Assembly (NCBI RefSeq): GCF_963678635.1
Contig: NC_087062.1
Location: 55,999,970-56,063,969, forward strand
Direction: 5' to 3'
Source of the DNA: Symsagittifera roscoffensis
Lineage: Eukaryota; Xenacoelomorpha; Acoela; Convolutidae
DNA length: 64,000 nucleotides
Each line of letters opens with the position of its first letter. Within the stretch, counting starts at the first letter, position 1. Both the position numbers and the translations under genes were made by a program. Of the stretch, positions 20,070-30,812 are shown piece by piece. The notes under the pieces are model-generated. The model did not search any database and was not told where the DNA came from. It saw only the letters and a list, made by a program, of their open reading frames with translations.

Positions 20070-22536
20070 CTACTGGGGAGTCCCCTTCGCGGTGTTCATC
20101 GACCTCGTGGCTAAATGTCGGACTGTCTGGCCGACATAGGTGGAGTTACTTCCACTACATCTAAACTTGTACACCACTTTGGATCTTAGTTCACGAGCAA
20201 AGGATGTTTTGAGGGATGGCAAGTTTGTTTTCAATTTTCTTGTTGTAAAAAGTTTTTGTGCCCCGGATATTAGCCGAAACTTTGCAGCTAACAGTTGAGA
20301 AGGATTGCCTCGATATTGCATTTTAAGAAGGGGTGGTGAGTCTTTCAACCATTTATCCTTTCTCGGTTCTGATGCCTTCACCTCTAAGTTTTTCTTTCCC
20401 TCAATGATCTTGTTAAGAGTTTCAAACACTACCCGGTCAGACCAATTTTTCGGATATTGATTTTGAATCCATTGCTTCCAATTTTTTTCCAATGCCTGGT
20501 CAAAATCTCTCCATGTTGAGGTACTTCTGAAAACCCTCTGAACCATCCCTTCAATAACGTTTCTTTTGCACTGCAAAAGTGCGCAGCCTCTGAAATTTAG
20601 ATTGGTGCCGGTATCAGTGGGTTTTTGGTACCAACCACGTGTGACCTTTTTTGCTGAATCCACGTTGACATTTAAGTCCAAAAAGTCCAAATTACCGTTA
20701 ATATCAAGTTCTTTTAAGGTGAACTGCAAGTTTGGTTGCAACTTATTAGCAGCCGCGAGAACTACCCCAGGATCGCCTTTGACCGTTCTAACTATGTCGT
20801 CCACAAATCTTACAAAAGTTTTAACACCATTCACAGGTCAGGTTTGCAAGTCAGGAACATACTTTGCAAGTCAGGAACATACTGTTTCAGGGATGTCTGC
20901 GTATTCGGATTCCGATATGTTACCACACCCTAAGTGGTACCAATTCGAACAAATTTCGCATTCCACCCCTTTTGTCCGATATGTCACCTTTTTCTGACAT
21001 CTAGGGCACAATTCCTTGTTAACCTCTTTTAGCTCAAACAATTGTGGAACTTCTTTCTTTAATGCAGGTTCGTATTCTTCGAGCCACAAATTGGCCAATT
21101 TTACTGCAAGGGAGGCGCCCATTGCTAAACCGTCTTTTTGTACATACCACAAATCATTGCATTTAAAATGTACCTTACTCACTGACAAATTCAGTAGTTT
21201 TTTCATAGTCTTGCGAGATGTTTCCGGAGGGTTGACTTGCTCATATAATCTCCTCAGGGCTATTTCAACCGCTTCCTTGAGCGGGAAATTAGTGTACAAA
21301 CTCTTTACATCAGAGGAGATTATACTCTCGTCAGAGTCCAACTCAGTTTTCTCCAAGATCTCCCTGGCCATTTGAGTGTTCGTTTCTATGTTCGCCCCCT
21401 CAATTTCATCTAAGTACATTGCCAATGTTTTATTTAGGTTGTCATATGAGCTACCAGGTAAAGAAAGGACGGGACGAAGTGGTGTGCCTTGTTTGTGTAC
21501 TTTTGCTAATCCATACATTCTAGCCAGCTGCACTCCCGTTGATCTCAACCTAGTAAACAGCGCTTCGCTAATCTCTTCCTTCTTTTTCATGGCGAGTAAA
21601 TCTTTGTTTATGTCTTTTTCAATTCTCATAACCACGCTGTCTCTGTCTATCAGATTCTTCCTCTCACTAAATTGCTTTGCCTGTAATAAATCTTTCAGTA
21701 TTTTCTCATTTGTCTCCCTTTTCGTTACACAAAAACTCACCCCCTTATCAAACGGCACTGCCAGAAGACCGTTGTCCTTTAAATACTTTCTGGCTTTTTC
21801 AACACTTTTGTCAGAGGGGGTCTGTTTTTCATTATTAGCATATATCTTTGCAGCTGCTTCAATCTCACATAATTTTTCTCCGGGTATTCTATTTAATTTC
21901 AGTTCAGACAAAAAACTATCAATGTCAGCAAGGGATTGAATTTCATTGAATTTGTCTCGTAACGGATGTTTTGGTCCAAAACTCAGACTTCCTGAACTCA
22001 AAGCGACAAAATCTAACTGGCCTCCCTACATCTAAAAATCTAACTGGCCTTTCATCCAAGTTTTTTAATGCTCTACCCCGTCTTTCCGAAAGTTTCTCAA
22101 GCTTTCTCTTGTGTCGGATTATCAGGTAATTGACACTAGGACTTGCCTGCCGGTTCAGATAGAATATTACCGAAGGCCACCAATTCTCATCTATACCCCT
22201 TCTCACTACCTCTCTTGCTTTTACTAGGTAATCCGATGCCTTGGCCCTAACCGCATTTGACTGGCTTATCTCAGATCTCAAGAGTCTCAGTTGAAAGCTG
22301 TGCACCGCTTGATCCGAAAAAACACCGTTATCAGGCACGCGAAACCGTAAAAAGTCTGGTATAATGTCGTTATCGAGACATTTTCTCAGAAATATGATTC
22401 TCAGGAAACTGCTATTAAGTTTATTAAAATGTTTTAAATAATTTAATACAAGTTTCCAAGTGAGTTTTCTTTTCAGTACCAATCTAAGGAGTGTTGGTGG
22501 CAGCAAAATTGCGGTCATTTGTTCTTTGCAGGCCAC
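20070..22536 (-). pseudogene. Penelope RT with PHD finger and GIY-YIG end (broken)
   Basis: Read from high to low coordinates: an N-terminal PLE domain (LRKCLDNDIIPDFLRFRVP, about 22,390), then RT blocks MYGLAKVHKQGTPLRPVLS (about 21,500), SSDVKSLYTNFPLKEAV (motif A, about 21,300) and GLAMGASLAVKLANLW (motif B, about 21,115), then a PHD-type zinc finger (20,884-21,012), then motif C FVRFVDDIVRTVKG (about 20,800) and FLDLNV. The C-terminus reads YKFRCSGSNSTYVGQTVRHLATR (split here: YKFRCSG, then YVGQTVRHLATR), a GIY-YIG endonuclease start. The RT makes cDNA and the nuclease nicks the target. The reading frame is broken in a few places. The zinc finger between motifs B and C is not part of the textbook PLE layout. 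Confidence 0.85.
20884..21012 (-). other. PHD-type zinc finger inside Penelope RT
   Basis: The spacing is CPRCQKKVTYRTKGVECEIC, then SNWYHLGC, then GNISESEYADIPE. This matches the PHD pattern C-x2-C-x11-C-x2-C-x4-H-x2-C, with the usual aromatic before the His and a following IS..EY segment. PHD fingers usually bind histone H3 tails, so a chromatin-targeting role is possible. Confidence 0.75.
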
Positions 22537-22597
22537 GAGCCCTTAAACTCATGTGGCACTCAGCAACGAAAAAACGGCCACAAAAAAATCTTACCAC

Positions 22598-23238
22598 TTA
22601 TTGGTCGTTCGGTTCCGGCTGGAGGTCCCCAGCCAACATTTCCGCTCTCCGCGCCTTTGCTCTGCGGCGTCCCTGCGGTGGTTTCTCGGTCTGAGCCCGT
22701 ATCCTTGAGAAAATGCCTGGCAGGGGGTCTCGATGGGACATCACCACCCGTAGTGACTTCAACTCCAATTCACTTGACTGGTGCAATTGAAGATATTCTC
22801 TGAGGATTGAAGGATTCTGTCTCTTCCTTCTAGAGATAAGGCTACCAGTTGTTTTTATAACGATTACCTTTCTCTTACGCAGATCCTCAAAAAAATCGGG
22901 AGCGCCCGTTCTCTTGCAGTAGACAATGACCCTAATTTGTCTTCGCTTCGATTGTAAATACGCCAGTAGTTCATCAAGTGGGCAGGGTGTATAGTTGTTC
23001 GTGCGATGGGAGGATATGCTGTTGTTCAGCACGTCGTGCCAGATAATAATCTGCTTACTAACCAGAGGTTGCACTTCCAATAACACTCGTAAATCCTTCC
23101 CCCTGTTCAAGATATTGGGGTTCAAAGAAAGCCGGGGACTGCGTAGACCTACTGCTGCGTCTCTCTCCGTTCCTCTTGCTCAAGATCTTTCAGGCTGTGA
23201 TAAAGGGAGCTGGCAGCTACAATCATCGCCATTTTAAC
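22598..23238 (-). pseudogene. Upstream ORF of the Penelope-like element, unknown
   Basis: The main open part is 22,598-23,125 (175 codons). A possible start, MAMIVAASSLYHSL, lies at about 23,233 in another frame. The protein shows alternating hydrophobic strands: QIIIWHDVLNNSISSH, RVIVYCKRTGAPDFFEDL, KVIVIKTTGSLIS and SSELELKSLRVVM, which suggests an alpha/beta fold. The WHD-LNN and GAPD segments look like conserved cores. I do not recognise the family with certainty. It lies inside the terminal repeats and on the same strand as the RT, so it is probably part of the element. Confidence 0.55.
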
Positions 23239-23392
23239 TCAAACACTACTGAAATTATGAACAAAAAGTGGTAGTGAAATTCTGTACACTTAGACAAAAA
23301 AAAATCGAACTACTGATAGTTTTCCTTAAAGGAATATAACAGTTTGCTTATAGCTTATCGCTAAAAAGGGTTAGATTTTAACAAAAATGGTT

Positions 23393-23724
23393 ATAAGAAA
23401 ATTAAAATGTTAATTCAAACGTTTTCGCACATTTTGTGCATCATCAGGATTAAATTTTTTTAATAAAATTTACAAAACGATCAAAGATCTGAAAAATGTC
23501 TAAAAAATCTCTAAAAATTTTTAACCAATCAAATTTAAACAACTGTAATTACATAATATAATTACGTAATCATGAATAACGTTTCCTGTAAATTTCCGAG
23601 ATTTTTTAGTTTTTTTGTTCTTTCAGGGTTATAAAAGTTCGATTTGGGAATGTTTTTTATTCTGACATGTCAGTTTTTTAACTTTTAGCCATGTTTTACA
23701 TAGACTATAATTTTAGTGTTAATT
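23393..23724 (-). repeat. Terminal repeat of the Penelope-like element (upstream copy)
   Basis: Direct-repeat partner of 19,607-19,946. For the minus-strand element this is the 5' copy and probably holds the promoter. The spacer 23,239-23,392 between it and the first ORF contains no other feature. Confidence 0.88.
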
Positions 23725-23802
23725 ATAAAATTATCTTTATAGCAGATACACCTGATGGTTGATTGGATCTGAGTTTTTAATAACCAAGCGGTCACAAAGC
23801 CA
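23725..23802 (-). mobile_element. 5' half of the tRNA-derived SINE (minus)
   Basis: The minus strand reads GGCTTTGTGACCGCTTGGTT, an A-box-like start as in Leu/Ser-type tRNAs. It then runs to TGCTAT at the Penelope junction. The other half begins with ATAGCA before its B box, so the two halves would form a long variable-arm stem typical of class II tRNAs. Confidence 0.45.
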
Positions 23803-23899
23803 AAAATATCTAAGAAGCTGTAGTGATTTTAAATGCAAATGGAGTTTTTCAAAAAAAAAATCAGAAGATCCGAATTTAAAATTTTTGGAAAATTTACAA

Positions 23900-24665
23900 A
23901 AAATTAGTCAGAAGTAAAATTGCTATTGGCAAAACTCCCGTTAACAATCAACTTGAGTAGAGCTGTCTTGTTCCTGATAGAGAGCATCGGGAGTGGATTC
24001 GCGAATGAAACGCCAAAGCAAAAGGAACCTTGATCGGGAACGTCGCCCACTCAGGTGACCTCACTGTACAAAACGTAAGGAAAACTTCTAGAGCGGATCT
24101 TGTTCGTTTGTTCAAATCTCTTGAGTTACAGTTACATTACTCGATAGCGCCTGGAATTAGTTCCAGAGTAGTTGTCTTGATGTCAGTCCTGAATTCGAAT
24201 ACAACAAAGCATTTTATACAGTTAGGTTGAGGTGAAGCGAGTTTTAGTTTGTTCTGTTTGAAATGGATCCAATATCCACTGTCCAGTGAAAGTTAATAGT
24301 ATTTACTCGCAATTCCGACACTCTTTTCAAAGGGTTTGAGTGTTTTAGGTATCAAGAGACCCAGCCATATGGGCGTACTAATTTCTATTTGGAGTACGGG
24401 GGAAGCCCCCTACTCCAAATAGAAATTAGTACGCCCATATGGCTGGGTCTCTTGATACCTATAACACTCAAACCCCATTGAAAAGAGTGTCGGAATTCCG
24501 AGTAAATACTATTTTGGTATTAGCTTTTAAGCTGTAACGATTTTCAATTTTTAATCATAAGCAAACTGAGGATTTTGCGGACCAATTGAGGTAAACATGC
24601 TTCAGATATAGTGTTCCTGACCCTTGAGCTGATGATTATAGGACCTGTTCTATTAAACCGCATAT
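23900..24665 (+). repeat. 5' LTR of Gypsy copy C
   Basis: Matches the 3' LTR by shared blocks: AACAATCAA.TTGAGTAGAGCT (23,945 against 38,490), GGTATxxAxxxxCC plus TAATTTC (24,347 against 38,858) and TAGTGTxCCTGACCC (24,610 against 39,013). It is enlarged by the palindrome at 24,296-24,513. Confidence 0.65.
24296..24513. repeat. 218-bp near-perfect palindrome
   Basis: Arms of about 108 bp meet at GGGGGAAGCCCCC near 24,404. The left arm begins AATAGTATTTACTCG and the right arm ends CGAGTAAATACTATT. Only a few mismatches are visible. It lies inside the copy C 5' LTR; the 3' LTR has the left-arm sequence once and no foldback. Confidence 0.9.
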
Positions 24666-25044
24666 GTGTTGTGAGGGAAAAACTGTTATAATTTAGCTGA
24701 GCTTCTTGGTTGTCGACATTCTAGATGAATCAGACCAATACATCCTTTGAAGAGAATTTGTAAGAAATTTCGAAGTGATCATTGATCTCAACAAAGCTCT
24801 GTTCAAGATACGCAATGCTGAAAACAATTAAAAGAGAAACCACTTAACTTAATAAAGACTAATGTCACAATAGCACAAAACTTCGGTATTCTTGAGTAAG
24901 AGGGTAATGTTAAAAGCAAATGAGGCGGCAATAGAAATCCTGAGATTGAGAAATCACAATGAATTACGCAAAAACAAACAGGTTTAGGTAGTTCCAAATC
25001 CAAAGGGTCAAAGTGCTACCAATTTTTGAATATGCTTCTCGGTA

Positions 25045-25860
25045 ATATAGGGGGCTTGGGTGAGTGTGTTGTTGAATACTCATGACATACTAATCACAAT
25101 CCACAGAGGGAGAAATCTAGGATGTGCATTACCAGTGAAAATCAAACATGAGATTGTTGGAAAAATTAAGCATTATGAAGCTCTCGATTGTCCGAATAAA
25201 TAAGACAAAAAATGCTTTCTGAACAGATCAAAGAGAACATAAAATTTGTAACAAAAAACCAATTCTCTCAATTCAGAAACAAATGATGAACTTGCGAGCA
25301 GCTCGAATTTTTCAGAAATTTGCAGACCCAAAAAAGTGAACGTGGACACATTGGTACAAATTTTATGTTCTCTTTGATCTGTTCAGAAAGCATTTTTTGT
25401 CTTATTTATTCGGACAATCGAGAGCTTCATGATGCTTAATTTTTCCAACAATCTCATGTTTGATTTTCACTGGTAATGCATATCCTAGATTTCTCCCTCT
25501 GTGGATTGTGATTAGTATGTCATGAGTTTTCAACAACACACTCACCCAAGCCCCCTATTGGATGAGTGTGTTGTTGAATACTCATGACATACTAATCACA
25601 ATCCACAGAGGGAGAAATCTAGGATAAGTTTTACCAGTGAAAATCAAACATGAGATTGTTGGAAAAATTAAGCATCATGAAGCTCTCGATTGTCCGAATA
25701 AATAAGACAAAAAATGCTTTCTGAACAGATCAAAGAAAACATAAAATTTGTAACAAAAAATCAGTTCTCTCAATTCAGAAACAAATGATGAACTTGCGAG
25801 CAGCTCAAATTTTTCAGAAATTTGCAGACCCAAAAAAGTGAACGTGGACACATTGGTACT
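25045..25860. repeat. Direct-inverted-direct triplication
   Basis: A segment of about 300 bp beginning at the GGGGGCTTGGGTGAGTG block (about 25,049) is followed at 25,355 by a reversed copy of part of itself (to about 25,557) and then by a second direct copy (about 25,560-25,856). Switch points lie after GGTAC and at CCCCCTAT. The copies are almost identical, so the event is much younger than the element. Confidence 0.88.
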
Positions 25861-27330
25861 ACCCGAAGCGGAACATATAAGGGGGAAAAACACTGACAAG
25901 CAGACTAGCAGCTCGAAGCCATCAAAGACGTCCTTACCAGGACGTTTCAAGAGGCATAATATCAAAAGTGGGTGTTGTAATATTGTCGAACTTGAAATAG
26001 AATTAGAGGAATTGGTCGTACCGCTGAGGAAGGGGGAGGAAAAGGACCCCACACAAAACAAATGCATAAAGAAAAAAAATTGCTTCTCGAGTACGATATG
26101 ATAGAATCATCTGAAATACCGTAGGAGTGTGGAGTAGTGATGGATAAGAAAAAGGGGATTAATTACGATTCGGATGTGGTTTTCGACATCTGAACTCCGT
26201 CTCTATCCTATTCCAAGATTAGACAAAACCTCTCAAAATTGGGGGATGTGCAATTTTTCGACTCTTGATCTGGGAACAGCATTCTGGGGGCTATTTCCAA
26301 AACAAGTAATGGGAAAAGACGGGATAAAAATTAGGACTCCTCCAGCGGAAACGATTGCAGCTGGGTCTGTGCAACGTGACCGCCACCTTATAGAGATCAA
26401 TGGCACAAACACTGCCAATAATAACAAAGAAATATGGAAATTTGATCATGTTTTACGTAGGTAACGTAGTGATTGCCACACTTAAACTTGAGGATCCCAT
26501 TGAGCGCACATACGAGGTATTTGCAGGCATGAAAAGTGCGGGTTTGATACGTAAGGCAACCAATTGCGAGATCATGAAAAGTTCGATCAAATACTTGGGT
26601 GGGATGCTGGACAAACATGGCATAAGACCGAGCCCAGAAGCAGCAGAAGTAGTCCTCACAAGAAAGTCACCAAAGACAGAGCATCAATTAATAAGTTTCC
26701 TTGGGATCGCAAACTACTATAGAGAACTCATCAAGGGATATACCGACATGTTACACCCGATGCAACAACTGATGCGGCACAAAGAAAAAATCTCACATGG
26801 AACGATGGCGCAGAAGAAGCAGTTCGAGGGCGCAGAAGAAGCATTCCGAAGGATGAAAGAAGATTTTTGTGAAACTCCGTAGTGGAATGCCAACAGAAAA
26901 CGGCTTGTACGTATTAGACCACGATGCATCAGTGGTAAAAATTGCAGGCATATTTCATCAGGAGCAAAAATGGGATGGGAGAACTGTTTTGGGGCCAACA
27001 GTTTATGCCAGCAAAGTCATGAGTGACACAGAAGTAAGAGATGAGATTTGTTCGCAGTGGTGAATTTTGTGGAAAAATACCGTGCATCCTTGGGCTGCAA
27101 ACGATTTGAATTAAGGGTCGACAATAATGCGTTACAAAACCTATTCCATAAACCAGAGCTACATAGGCAGAATGATTGGCAGATAAGATGGATACAAAAT
27201 GCTCATACTTCACACAGTGTTCTACGAGAAACGAGAGCAAAAGGAAGAGTACAGGCTAGAGATGAAGGATGGACTCTCGTTTATAGACAACGAAACGTAA
27301 GACAATCTACCTTTTGACAATTTGGCTAGA
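25861..27330 (+). pseudogene. RT and RNase H remnant, Gypsy copy C
   Basis: Visible blocks are VELEIELEELVVPLRK (about 25,988), LYPIPRLDKTSQNWG (about 26,205), MFYVGNVVIATLKLEDPIE (about 26,450), NCEIMKSSIKYLGGMLD (about 26,560), FLGIANYYRELIKGYTD (about 26,697) and the RNase H start YVLDHDASVVKIAG (about 26,906). Each aligns with the copy A counterpart. Heavily broken. Confidence 0.8.
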
Positions 27331-28430
27331 TTTGTCAGGTTGCTTAATCGAAGATCACCCGGTTTTACCTAAGAAAGATGCGGCAATAAAGATACTTGCC
27401 ATCACGAAGAAGGTACCGATGGAAAACCTACTCGAGTCAAGATTAATCAGCTAAACCTGAGAAAGGAAACATTACAATTTAGAAAAAGTGAAACAAAGTA
27501 AAAAAAACGATTAGAACCTGCACTAATTCGATTACTGGAGAAAATGGCAACAATGAGGGTGATACACAATACTGAGGAATTGAGATAGTTGCTTGACACG
27601 GGAGAAGATACAAAAGCAACTCAAGACGAATGCAGGGAGATTGCCCGCACGTTAACTATGAAATTGAAAAAAGAGTTTCATTCGAGGAAAAAACAGAGGT
27701 TATCAGGGAAAGTAGTGAGTCCGGAAAGCAGCAGCCGCTGATAAAACGAGATTAAAAGGAGAATTTGTCCGAGGAGCAGCAGTCGCTAACGAATTGAGAT
27801 GAACAAGAGAAAATTTTTGGGGAATTGGGAGAACAAAATTCGGAAAAAGGTTCCGTATCGAGGAATCATTACTCAAAAACTTTGTATAAAATTGTGGCCG
27901 AGACCAAAATGCGATATTAACATAGGGTTTTGCATATGCACTCATCAGGGACATACCACGTTGAAGACGATGAGGGGGAGAGAAGAGGAGAGATTTTAAA
28001 GATTATAGCAGTTCCAAGAATGCCGTTCCGACAAATCTTATGCAACCATAACGTCAGGACCAATCTGGAGCAAATCTAGAGCAAAACCATCTATGTAAAA
28101 CAGGAGGGCGACACGCGTAGTCCAGGAATCGGTCTTATCAGGACAAATAAGGGACCTAAAGGAACATGTGAAAGCGAGATACAGATTATCAGATCTGATC
28201 GGAGCTCAGAAGAACGTCTGTTAGACGAGAAGGCTCTCCAACTGGGCGGAGACTGGAGGAAGAGAGAAACGAGATCTAGAGAAAAGTAGCTGTAAAATTT
28301 TGAGTCAGTACTACTAGGAACGGAAAGACTTATTATGCCACATGGAAGATGGAGTACTAGCTAGCAGAAGGGGGGACAAAGAGAAAATACTGCACAAGCA
28401 CAAAGTTCTAGTATAATCACAACTGTACCA
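27331..28430 (+). other. Decayed pol spacer, Gypsy copy C
   Basis: Corresponds to about 6,180-7,600 of copy A; short blocks such as KARYRLSDL remain near 28,170-28,200. A GTCCGAGGAG at 27,767-27,776 is the counterpart of the internal PPT-like motifs. No usable ORF remains. Confidence 0.6.
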
Positions 28431-28990
28431 AACAGAAGTTATGTTCAGATCACACGATCAAATGGGACATTAAGGCATGGATTAGTTATAACAAAGATTA
28501 CTAAAATGCTTTGATTTGCCGGGAATGAGAAAAACCTTTGAAAGATGGATGAATGCATGCTTAGCATGCTTACAGTTGAAAAAATCCAAGAAGATAAAGT
28601 TCACTCTGATGTCAAGAGGGAGCTCGGATCTCCATGAGATTGTTCAGATAGATGACTATAAGTAGATCTATATGACAGAATTGGATATAACAAGATACTA
28701 CTGATCATAGATCTTTTAACGAAACTAGCAGAAGCAGTACCTTGCCAAATAGCAACTGCTGAAGTAACCTGCGAGCACTTGATAGCTCAATGGATCTCTT
28801 GTTATGGATGTCCTATGATTTTTCAGTCTGATAACGGCAGAGACTTGGTAGAAGACCTGTCTAAACTATTGATGAAAAGGTCACACATCGCCCAAGGTCA
28901 TTCCACTACTTAACATCCGCAGAGAAACCGACTGGTGGAAAGACAAAACAGGACGCTGGTCAACATTCTTAGAGTATTTTGTTCTAAATA
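28431..28990 (+). pseudogene. Integrase remnant, Gypsy copy C
   Basis: Counterparts of HDQMGHQG, CLSCQQ, FQSDNGTAF and the LVERQNRTL block can be read in several frames between 28,455 and 28,965. The region is badly broken. 28,991-29,805 corresponds to the acidic tail and holds the conserved GGGAGTGGGGCTAGGACTTA stretch near 29,555. Confidence 0.75.
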
Positions 28991-29805
28991 ACGAGACAAC
29001 GAGCTTGAGCGACCACGAGATGATCGAAGTGAACTCGGATGATGGCTCCTACGAAGAGGAAGACTGAAGGGAGCCAGAGAAAGATAAAGAACTGAAGCCA
29101 GTACAACCAGACGAACCCCTGACAATGAAAACGAGCATGACTTACAATAGATACGGGGATGTCTTCTAGATTGACACAAAAAAGCAGCGAGAATTAAGTT
29201 AAGATATAGTCGGAAAGGGGGAAAAGGAGTGCGATTAAGAGTGACTCGTTATGAAGTACGACGAGACATACTGGCAAGAAAGCAAGTGTTCCAGAAGAAG
29301 AAATGAACCTAGAACATAGCGAAACGGAAAGAAGGGATCAGACAAACTTAAGGATTCTTGATTGGAGTCACGATCTACCGGCGCAAGTGGAAGCAGCGTG
29401 GACTAAAGAAGCGAAAGACATCTGTGTTCAAGATTACACCCGTGAGAAAATCCAACTTTCAGTTGGGTTCCAACGGACAAACTACGTGACATAGCAACGA
29501 GAAATCTAGAGCCAGCACTATCGAGGGGGCGCTGATAGTTTTTTTTTCTCGTCATGGGAGTGGGGCTAGGACTTACTCTAACCGAAAATATTGATAAGCA
29601 AACCAAGAGACACCAGGAAGACAAACGACTTAGATGTGGAGCAAGAAGAAATTGAGCCAGATTTTGGTCAAACTTTGAAAACAAATTTCGAAATACACAA
29701 CGATTATTCAGAGAAAAGACCAACGCAGATTTTATAATTGCAGACAAAAAATTCAAGACAAGAATGGAAGTGGATTCCAGCAGTACCAGAGTATTCCTGT
29801 TTAGA

Positions 29806-30095
29806 CAGACTAAAAGGGGTGGAAGCATTCCCTCCCAAACACCTGGAAACGTTTGTGTTTTCCGGTAACGAGACTCAGTGACATGAATACCGTGGATCCG
29901 GAGCGCTTTGTATTGGCACTGACTCGGCTGGTAAACTTTCTGGTCGGGAGAGGCGAGAGGGAAGTGTCACTACCAATCTACGATCCGAACAGGGGCGGGA
30001 AAAAACCTAGAGAGCACTACACTATTATACATGTAATCTTCGCAAAGACGGAAACATCAGTACACCTCCACAAGTACTCCTTGAGAATTACTTAA
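29806..30095 (+). pseudogene. Counterpart of the 120-residue accessory protein, copy C
   Basis: The open part carries VDPERFVLALTRLVNFLVG, EVSLPIYDPNRGGKKPRE and VHLHKYS, aligned with 9,700-9,930 of copy A. By eye about half of the residues are shared over some 75 positions. That is striking given how decayed the neighbouring pol region is. Confidence 0.7.
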
Positions 30096-30590
30096 TGGTC
30101 AGGCGGATGAACCCGGAGAGTCACCCCACGGTAGGTTTGGAATGGGATATCTTGAGACCAGCGGATGGAAACTTTAATCTTGAGTTGATGGCACGTGGTT
30201 GAGGGAGACTGGTTCAAGGTATTAAGGACAAAAATTCGAAATAAAGGGTTCTAAAATAAGTTAAAATTTGAAAAGTAAACTTGACTTGTGCCTTATGATA
30301 AGATAACCTTGATGCTATTAACTCATTATTAGTTGTTATTAATTAATAGTTTGACGAGTTTTAACTTCAGTTTGGACGAATCATTTGTGAGAAATTTATT
30401 TTTAGGGAAATAGTTGATTGTTGACAGCTGTAATCTTCATAATTTTCTTCCTATGAATAGCTTTTCTCTTTGAGATTGATAACGAAAAATTCCTTGAAAG
30501 AACATGACGAATATTCAAGAGGACAAAATCATTTTTTGAAAGCAATTTGCAACGAGAGCTAAAACAAGGAAAATTTTGGAGTAGATAATT
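30096..30590 (+). other. Gap in copy C between accessory regions
   Basis: AT-rich; corresponds to the spacer 9,936-10,313 of copy A. No gene or repeat that I can support. Confidence 0.45.
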
Positions 30591-30725
30591 CTTGAGTGGT
30601 TCTTTTGGCTTACAGATCTTGACTGTTGTTTCTGGAGGGAAACTCTCGAATGGTAATTTTGGTGTGCAATTCTCGAGTGTTACTTTTCGTGGGCAAATCT
30701 TGAGTGATACTTCTGGTGAGCAACT
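30591..30725. repeat. 27-bp minisatellite, about five units
   Basis: Units begin at 30,591, 30,618, 30,645, 30,672 and 30,699, each opening with CTYGARTG and containing a TTTTGG or TTCTGG core. They have diverged from one another. The period equals nine codons. It is absent from the equivalent place in copy A. Confidence 0.7.
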
Positions 30726-30812
30726 TTTGTGCTATGGCGGGTTGTTTCTGTAAATCAATGTCGGCGGCGTTGAAGAGGTCAGCATTGACTGACTTGCACA
30801 GGCATCTAAGGG

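Larger units (their letters stand above)
19607..23724 (-). mobile_element. Penelope-like element (minus) with direct terminal repeats
   Basis: Direct repeats of about 340 bp (19,607-19,946) and 332 bp (23,393-23,724) bound a minus-strand coding region with Penelope-type RT motifs and a GIY-YIG-like C-terminus. This is the hallmark architecture of canonical PLEs. An extra upstream ORF is present. The coding sequence is broken in about three or four places. The element interrupts a SINE. Confidence 0.88.

Noticed and set aside
21016-21939. Plus-strand ORFs across the Penelope RT
   Set aside because: Mirror frames of the minus-strand RT, which carries all recognisable motifs.
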